Origin: Hydrogenophilales bacterium
GTDB taxonomy: Bacteria > Pseudomonadota > Gammaproteobacteria > Burkholderiales > Thiobacillaceae
Length of the DNA: 43,313 nt
Reading direction: 5' to 3'
Assembly: GCA_023258975.1 (NCBI GenBank)
Contig: JAHFRD010000023.1
Coordinates: 1-43,313, forward strand
The translations under genes were made by a program, and so were the position numbers. A model generated the notes under the pieces. It searched no databases. It was not told the DNA's origin and saw nothing but the letters and a program-made list of their open reading frames with translations. Every line of letters begins with the position of its first letter. Position 1 is the stretch's first letter. Below, one piece after another: positions 38,105-43,313 of the stretch.

Positions 38105-40191
38105 AAAACCTGCTGCGCCGCCCCTACGAGTTGTACTCGGCCGTGGGCATGTCGAGTTTGGCGGTGTCTACCTCCGTCTTATCCTTTGCCCGCATTCCGT
38201 TCGGCCCCGTCCCGGAAGAGGCCCTGCCTGTCTCGGCGTGCATTTGCGCCTACGCCGCCTGGCGCGCCTGGCAGGGCTGGCGCCTCGTGCGCTACCAGCG
38301 CGGGCTGAGAAAGCTCCCGCTCTTCCAGTTGGGCCTGGACGAGATACCGCATTCGACCAAGGCGTATTACGTGGGCAAGGGGTTCCAGTTTGACACCCGC
38401 CATGTCCAGCGGCTGGTCATGGCGCGCGAGCCCAGGTTCGCGCACTTGTCCCGGCCGAGTTGGTTGCATGACATGGCCCGCACCCTGGAACTGCGCGCCG
38501 AGAACGCGGGCATGGATCTGCGCCAGTACACCAGCCATGATGCTTGGTGGAACCCGGCGCGCCCCCTGCCACCGGTCGGCGGCGATCCTTTGCTACATGC
38601 CGTGGGTCTGTGGGAAGGAGAAAAAGACGTCTGGTTCGACCTGTATTCCCGTGTCGGCCATGTGCTGGTGCTAGGCACCACCCGTGTCGGCAAGACCCGG
38701 TTCCTGGAACTACAGGTCACTCAGGACATACGGCGCGGTGATACCGCGATCGTGTTTGATCCGAAAGGCGATGCTGCCCTGCTCAAGCGCATGTACACCG
38801 AGGCGAAGCGGGCCGGGAAACTGGACCGCTTCTATGTCTTCCACTTGGGTTTCCCGGAACTTTCGGCACGCTACAACGGCATAGGCGACTTCAGCCGGGT
38901 TACCGAGATCGCCACCCGGATCACCAACCAACTGCCACAGGAGGGCGAAGGCGCGAACTTCGCCCAATTCGTCTGGGGTTTCGTGAACTCCATGGGCCGC
39001 GCGCTCGTCGCTCTGGGTCGCAAGGTCCGCTATGTGGACATCCTGCGCTACGCCTCGGACATCGAGCCGCTGGTGCTGGATTACTGCGCCTTCTGGCTCG
39101 ATCGGGAGCCCAAAGCGGCTGGATGGCGCGATGAGGTTGCCGCCAGGGAAATCGAAAAGAAGAGCGTCGACCGCGCCCTGCAAAGCCGGTCGATGGACAT
39201 CATCAAGCTGATCGACTACATCCGCGCCAAGGGTCTCTACGACCCTGTCGCGCACTCCCTCATCAAGATCATCAGCTTCGAGCAATCGTTCTGGAACAAG
39301 TTGGTCGCCTCGCTCATTCCGTTGCTGGAGAAGCTCACCACCGGCCAGGTCGCGGAGCTGCTCAATCCGGACTACGAGGATCCGGACGATCCCCGCCCGA
39401 TCTTCGATTGGGAAGGCATCCTGCGCGGTGGCGGCATCGTCTACGTGGGCCTGGATTCCCTATCCGACTACGAAGTGGCGGGGGCCGTGGGCAATTCGAT
39501 GTTCTCCGACCTCACCAGCCTGGCTGGTCGTATCTACAAGGACGTGCAATCGGGTGGCGCGCCGATCACGAAATGCAGTGTCCATGCCGACGAGTTCAAC
39601 GAGTTGATCGGCGACGAGTTCGTGCCCCTGCTCAACAAGGCTGGTGGCGCCGGCTTTCAGGTCACCGTGTATACCCAGACCTGGTCGGACATCGAGGCGC
39701 GCATCGGCAACAAGGCCAAGGCCGGGCAGATCGGCGGTAACCTGAACAGCCTCTTCATGCTGCGGGTCAAAAATCCCGAGACGGCGGAAATCCTCACCAA
39801 GCAACTCGGCAAGGTGCGGATCAACACCCTGACGCCGGTGACCGGCGCGAATGACAACAACAACCCGGAGGATTTCGACGAATTCACCAGCAAGAACGAA
39901 GATCGGATCACGCCACAGGAAGTGGACCTGCTCACGACATCCGACGTGACCAGTCTGCCGAAGGGTCAGGCCTACGCCTACGTCGAGGGCCGTCTCTACA
40001 AGCTGCGCCTGCCATTGCCGGATCCGGCCGACGAAGAGGCGATGCCGGCGAGCCTGGCACACATGGTGCGCGACATGGCGAGCCGGCACGCGAATGATGG
40101 ATTCGAGGCTGAAGGCATGGAGGGGCCGGCGCCCCTCCAGCCTGGTGAAGAACATGGCGTGACCGTGCAAGGGAAAGGCAGTGGCTGGTAA
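38056..40191 (+). CDS. traD: Type IV coupling protein TraD (SXT/MobH-associated type)
   Basis: A 711-residue ATPase of the VirD4/TraD superfamily. The N-terminal membrane region (SSLAVSTSVLSFARIPF and LPVSACICAYAAWRAW) is followed by Walker A LGTTRVGKTRFLEL at about residue 204-217, IVFDPKGDAALL, GGIVYVGLDSL and SVHADEFNELIGDEFVPLLNKAGGAGFQVTVYTQTWSD. The last stretch holds the Walker B-type segment and the Gln/Thr sensor region. It brings the relaxosome to the channel. ATG at 38056 overlaps the upstream gene by 49 bases; a GTG at 38089 with AAAGG upstream is an alternative start. Confidence 0.88.
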   Translation: MAVELSQKGCPVPYPVENLLRRPYELYSAVGMSSLAVSTSVLSFARIPFGPVPEEALPVSACICAYAAWRAWQGWRLVRYQRGLRKLPLFQLGLDEIPHSTKAYYVGKGFQFDTRHVQRLVMAREPRFAHLSRPSWLHDMARTLELRAENAGMDLRQYTSHDAWWNPARPLPPVGGDPLLHAVGLWEGEKDVWFDLYSRVGHVLVLGTTRVGKTRFLELQVTQDIRRGDTAIVFDPKGDAALLKRMYTEAKRAGKLDRFYVFHLGFPELSARYNGIGDFSRVTEIATRITNQLPQEGEGANFAQFVWGFVNSMGRALVALGRKVRYVDILRYASDIEPLVLDYCAFWLDREPKAAGWRDEVAAREIEKKSVDRALQSRSMDIIKLIDYIRAKGLYDPVAHSLIKIISFEQSFWNKLVASLIPLLEKLTTGQVAELLNPDYEDPDDPRPIFDWEGILRGGGIVYVGLDSLSDYEVAGAVGNSMFSDLTSLAGRIYKDVQSGGAPITKCSVHADEFNELIGDEFVPLLNKAGGAGFQVTVYTQTWSDIEARIGNKAKAGQIGGNLNSLFMLRVKNPETAEILTKQLGKVRINTLTPVTGANDNNNPEDFDEFTSKNEDRITPQEVDLLTTSDVTSLPKGQAYAYVEGRLYKLRLPLPDPADEEAMPASLAHMVRDMASRHANDGFEAEGMEGPAPLQPGEEHGVTVQGKGSGW

Positions 40192-40870
40192 TCAAGGCAC
40201 ACCGGACCCCAATCCGTTCGGGTTTTTCTTCGCGCCCCTGCGCTTCGCCGTCTGGCTGTCGTTGACGTGCATCGGGTTGGCCCTGTTGTCTCTCATCATG
40301 CAGATTGCCGTGGCCAGATTCGCCTGGCCACCAGGCCAGGGGCAAGATCGGATGCGCAGTCTGGCGCAGGCCGAAGCGTCACACCTGGGCATGGCGGACA
40401 ACGCCATGTCTTACCGGATCGGCAAACGGATCGCGGAAAGTGTCTACGCCCTGGAGTTCCGAGCCACCGGGCTGCACCGGGTGGTGGTGGAGCAGCGCCC
40501 TTTGCCCGTAATCAGCAAGCTCGCGGCGAACTTTGGCGAAGAAATCCGCATCGCCATGACCGGCACCTGGCTGGTGGGTTTCCGTCTGGCCAGCGCCGCC
40601 GGCGTGCTTTGGCTCGTGGTCATAGTCTGGGTGACGGGGTTGTTGGACGGGCTTTCCGAGCGCGCCGCGCGCCGCGAATGCGCGGGCCGCGAATCGGCGA
40701 ACCTGTATCACCGGGCCAAGTATTTCCACTTCTTTGGCTTACCCATTGCACTGGCCATGTATTGCACCCTGCCGTTCGAGGTTTCACCTGCCATCCTGTT
40801 CTATCCCATCGTCCTGGCCACCGCCCTGCTCAGCAGGATGCAGTGGAAGTACTACAAGAAATACCTGTGA
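40181..40870 (+). CDS. DUF4400 integrating-conjugative-element membrane protein
   Basis: A 229-residue protein with membrane segments at about 18-45 (LRFAVWLSLTCIGLALLSLIMQIAVA), 130-152 (FRLASAAGVLWLVVIVWVTGLL) and 185-215 (FGLPIALAMYCTLPFEVSPAILFYPIVLAT). The segment ERAARRECAGRESANLYHRAKYF is typical of DUF4400 proteins, which lie between the coupling protein and the MobH relaxase in many integrative elements. It starts with GTG within the traD 3' end and ends one base before traI. The role is unknown; it may link the coupling protein to the channel. Confidence 0.8.
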   Translation: MAGNQGTPDPNPFGFFFAPLRFAVWLSLTCIGLALLSLIMQIAVARFAWPPGQGQDRMRSLAQAEASHLGMADNAMSYRIGKRIAESVYALEFRATGLHRVVVEQRPLPVISKLAANFGEEIRIAMTGTWLVGFRLASAAGVLWLVVIVWVTGLLDGLSERAARRECAGRESANLYHRAKYFHFFGLPIALAMYCTLPFEVSPAILFYPIVLATALLSRMQWKYYKKYL

Positions 40871-40871
40871 C

Positions 40872-43040
40872 ATGACGGTGAATTGGATGGCTGCCTCAAC
40901 CGGAATCGGATTGCTTGTTGCTGGGGGTTGGCTGTTGATGCGCTGGATGCGCGCCCCAAAACGATACCTCGCCACATCGGAAAAAGCGGTAATCGCCACC
41001 TTGCCGGCGGGCGCGCAGCGGGTCATGGAAGCTGAGCGTTTGTTGAAGCCGCACTCCATGCTGACCGGCGAAATCACCCGTATCGTCGGCTTGCCCCGCG
41101 AGGGCTGGGAGCGCATGGGGGTGCCGCTCCTCGATGGTTTTGCCGGCTTCTGCCAGCGCTTGCCCGCCTCCGAGGCCCATCATCACGCTCAGCCAGGCGG
41201 TCTGTTGGAACACAGCCTGGACGTGGCCACGCGAGCCTTGCGCCTACGGCAAGGTTTGATGCTGCCGCACGGCGCCGACGCCGAAGACATCGCGCGGCTG
41301 AAGTCACGCTGGAGTTATGCGGTCCTGGTGGCCGCCCTGCTGCATGACATCGGCAAGCCGATTGCCGACCTGTCAATCACGTGCGGCAACGCGCGGGGAG
41401 AAGGCGCCTGGCAACCGCTCGCCGGCAGCCTGGCCGAGCAGGGTATGGACTGGTATCGGGTCTCGTTTGTGAGGGGGAGGGCTTATTCGCTGCACCAGAG
41501 ATTGGCCGTGTTGCTGTTGCAGAAGCTGGTTCCGGCCGACGCGATAGCCTGGCTATCCGCGCCCGCCGGCCCCATGCAGGACTTGGTGGCCTACCTATCG
41601 GGCGAAGCCAAAGGCGGCGCCTTGGTGGATATTGTGACTCAGGCCGACATGCAATCCGTGGCCGCCAATTTGATGGCCGGCCCTCGCGTGCGCTTCGCCA
41701 GTGCGCGCGACGTGCCGCTGATCGAGCGTTTGATGGCCGGCTTGCGCGGAATGCTGGCCGAAGGATTACTGCCACTCAATCGCGACGGCGCCGCCGGCTT
41801 CGTCGCGGACGGCAGCATCTGGCTGGTTTGCAAACGCACGGCTGATGAATTGCGTGATTACCTGGATAAAAACGAACTGGCGGCGCCGGACGGCAAGCCC
41901 GGCCTGCCATCCAGCTTCAAGAATGATCGGATTTTCGACACGTTTCAGGAATATGGCGGCCTCACGCCCAATCCCGCAACCGGTGGCGCCGTCTGGACTG
42001 TGCAGGTGAGCGACACGGGCTGGGCACACCAGTTGACCATGTTGCGCTTTCCCCTGGAAGCGCTTTACCAGCCCGACAGAATCCCAGGAGACTTCCCCGG
42101 AGCCATCATGGCTGTGGAGAAAAAGGCCGCCGTAGCCTCTACCGCTACTCCGACCAAACCGACCAAATCAGCCGGCCCGGACGGTGATCCAGGATTTGAA
42201 ACAACCAACAATCCATCGCCTTCGGCCAGTCCTGCGGAAATACAGCCCGCGCAGGTCGATGCCTTAGCCGGCCTGAGAGACTTGATTGATGGCGGCAAAA
42301 CCGCCGATGCCCTGCTCCAGCCATCCATAGGCAATGATCTGCCTCAGCAACAAGGGGGTGCGGCCGCCGAACTGGCGCGACCACAGACAGAGGATGATGA
42401 CGGTTTTCTTGACGACCGTTCAGACTTGATGGACGCAGAAACCGGGCCATCTCGCGGAGCGAGGCCCAGGGATAGGGAATCTGCACCAGTAAATGCCGTC
42501 CAGGTTGGTAGATCGGCTTCCCCGCCTACTACCAAGAGGACCAGGATTCCCATGCCCGAGGTTCTGGCGCCGGTAGTGCCGCAGTCACCAGCGCCGCCGA
42601 GTGCTGGGCCAGCAAGCGTTCCGGAAAATGCGAAACGCCTCATGGCCTGGATACAGGAGGGTGTCGGCAACGGGAGTCTGGTCTACAACGTGCCGGGAGC
42701 CCTGATCCATTTCGTGGAGGAGAACGGCGCCACCTTGATGTTGCTGGTGTCGCCGCGGGTTTTTCGGCACTACTTGGATTCGATTGGTGAAGGCGCCACA
42801 GGTGAACCCGAGGATAAAATCGGTACCGCGCTACAACGTGATTTTTTTAAGGCGCAATGGCACCGAACCGGGCCAAAAAAGACGAATATCTTGCGCTATC
42901 GCGTCAAACGTCGTGGCGCTGAGGGCAGCCTGTTATCAGTTGTTGTTATTCCCCATCCAGAACGGTTTGTGAACCCCATCCCCTCACCCAATCCACATAT
43001 CGAGCCTTTTACCAGTGCCGTGGATGGTGGCAAGTCGTAA
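40872..43040 (+). CDS. traI: MobH-family relaxase TraI
   Basis: A 722-residue protein. After an N-terminal membrane-like helix (TGIGLLVAGGWLLMRWM), the TraI_2 domain has ASEAHHHAQPGGLLEHSLDVATRAL at about residues 99-123 and LLHDIGKP at about 157-164, an HD-hydrolase-like metal site diagnostic of MobH relaxases. A variable Pro/Ser/Asp-rich linker spans about 410-580. The TraI_2_C-type domain (AKRLMAWIQEGVGNGSLVYNVPGALIHFVEENGATLMLLVSPRVFRHYL) follows at about 585-690. It should nick at oriT and lead the strand out. MobH relaxases are best known with F- or G-type channels; here the channel is of the trb/VirB kind. Confidence 0.88.
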   Translation: MTVNWMAASTGIGLLVAGGWLLMRWMRAPKRYLATSEKAVIATLPAGAQRVMEAERLLKPHSMLTGEITRIVGLPREGWERMGVPLLDGFAGFCQRLPASEAHHHAQPGGLLEHSLDVATRALRLRQGLMLPHGADAEDIARLKSRWSYAVLVAALLHDIGKPIADLSITCGNARGEGAWQPLAGSLAEQGMDWYRVSFVRGRAYSLHQRLAVLLLQKLVPADAIAWLSAPAGPMQDLVAYLSGEAKGGALVDIVTQADMQSVAANLMAGPRVRFASARDVPLIERLMAGLRGMLAEGLLPLNRDGAAGFVADGSIWLVCKRTADELRDYLDKNELAAPDGKPGLPSSFKNDRIFDTFQEYGGLTPNPATGGAVWTVQVSDTGWAHQLTMLRFPLEALYQPDRIPGDFPGAIMAVEKKAAVASTATPTKPTKSAGPDGDPGFETTNNPSPSASPAEIQPAQVDALAGLRDLIDGGKTADALLQPSIGNDLPQQQGGAAAELARPQTEDDDGFLDDRSDLMDAETGPSRGARPRDRESAPVNAVQVGRSASPPTTKRTRIPMPEVLAPVVPQSPAPPSAGPASVPENAKRLMAWIQEGVGNGSLVYNVPGALIHFVEENGATLMLLVSPRVFRHYLDSIGEGATGEPEDKIGTALQRDFFKAQWHRTGPKKTNILRYRVKRRGAEGSLLSVVVIPHPERFVNPIPSPNPHIEPFTSAVDGGKS

Positions 43041-43078
43041 ACCCTTTCAGATCAATCAACAATCATGGAAATTAGATG

Positions 43079-43108
43079 TTGACAATAAAGATTTATTGTA
43101 AATACACT
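43079..43108 (+). promoter_or_regulatory. Promoter with embedded palindrome downstream of traI
   Basis: A consensus -35 TTGACA (43079-43084) is followed 18 bases later by TACACT (43103-43108). The spacer includes ACAATAAAGATTTATTGT (43082-43099), a perfect 8-bp inverted repeat overlapping the -35 box, as expected for a repressor site. The AT-rich sequence stands out. A further inverted repeat TGGAGC/GCTCCA lies near 43218-43243. Nothing else is seen in the 225-base gap. Confidence 0.55.
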
Positions 43109-43265
43109 GCTCTAGTGTGGGATTGGCCTGTCAAGCAAGCCGCAATTCAAGAAAGCATCACCACATGTCAAATCGCTCCGGGCGCGCCATCATAAGTAAT
43201 GCCGCTTAACAATAGTGGAGCATTTATTGCTTGACGCTCCAGGTGACTTGGCTGAGGAGCAAGAG

Positions 43266-43313
43266 ATGGTACGCAAGATCCAAACACGGCACCTTCTGGA
43301 CGTGCCGCTGACG
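43266..43313 (+). CDS. Start of an unidentified gene (partial, cut by window edge)
   Basis: An open frame begins MVRKIQTRHLLDVPLT and runs to the end of the window. GAGGAG lies six bases before the ATG, and a good promoter lies about 160 bases upstream. Sixteen residues are not enough to identify the product. Confidence 0.45.
   Translation, partial: MVRKIQTRHLLDVPLT

Overview
The window is GC-rich and densely packed. It carries most of the conjugation region of an integrative conjugative element or conjugative plasmid. Codon use and gene families suggest a proteobacterium, most likely a betaproteobacterium; this is an inference, since no chromosomal marker gene or attachment site is visible.

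Layout. The left edge (1-119) is the right end of an ISL3-type insertion sequence. From 16112 leftward to 194 a continuous minus-strand operon runs virB8-virB9-virB10, then a VirB9-C-like/OmpA fusion, a PilL/TcpQ-like protein, secretin PilN, a GspL-like and a GspM/PilO-like protein, PilB-type ATPase, PilC-type platform protein, major pilin, pseudopilin-like protein, PilT-type ATPase, minor pilin and PilP. Nearly all genes overlap by 1-4 bases, so a type IV secretion (T4SS) core and a type IV pilus are physically one operon. Upstream, virB6 stands alone (19203-18010). A second minus-strand operon (30513-20873) carries virB1-virB11-virB2-virB3-virB4, a SAM-dependent methyltransferase, virB5, two unknowns, two Rha-domain proteins and two more unknowns. 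Read in transcription order this is the trbB-C-D-E-J-L-F-G-I (VirB11-2-3-4-5-6-8-9-10) order, broken in two places by plus-strand inserts: DUF4160/DUF2442, DUF29, an antitoxin remnant and a membrane protein at 16182-18007; TumE/TumA and a zinc-motif protein at 19272-20948.

From 30.5 to 37.4 kb lies an accessory and control region: DinJ/YafQ and MazE/MazF toxin-antitoxin pairs, a tandem-repeat coiled-coil membrane protein, two exported proteins of unknown function, a ~200-bp direct repeat and a 99-bp duplicated gene fragment. From 37371 to 43040 a plus-strand operon encodes two small proteins, the coupling protein TraD, a DUF4400 membrane protein and a MobH relaxase TraI.

How it may work together. 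TraI would nick and pilot DNA to TraD, which passes it to the VirB channel; the type IV pilus would bring cells together, with separate extension and retraction ATPases. A 26-bp palindrome (arms AATAGGGTTTT and AAAACCCTATT) occurs three times, each time upstream of a transfer transcription unit and in the same orientation relative to it, so the three units may share one regulator. No prepilin peptidase, VirB7, integrase or replication gene is visible in the window.
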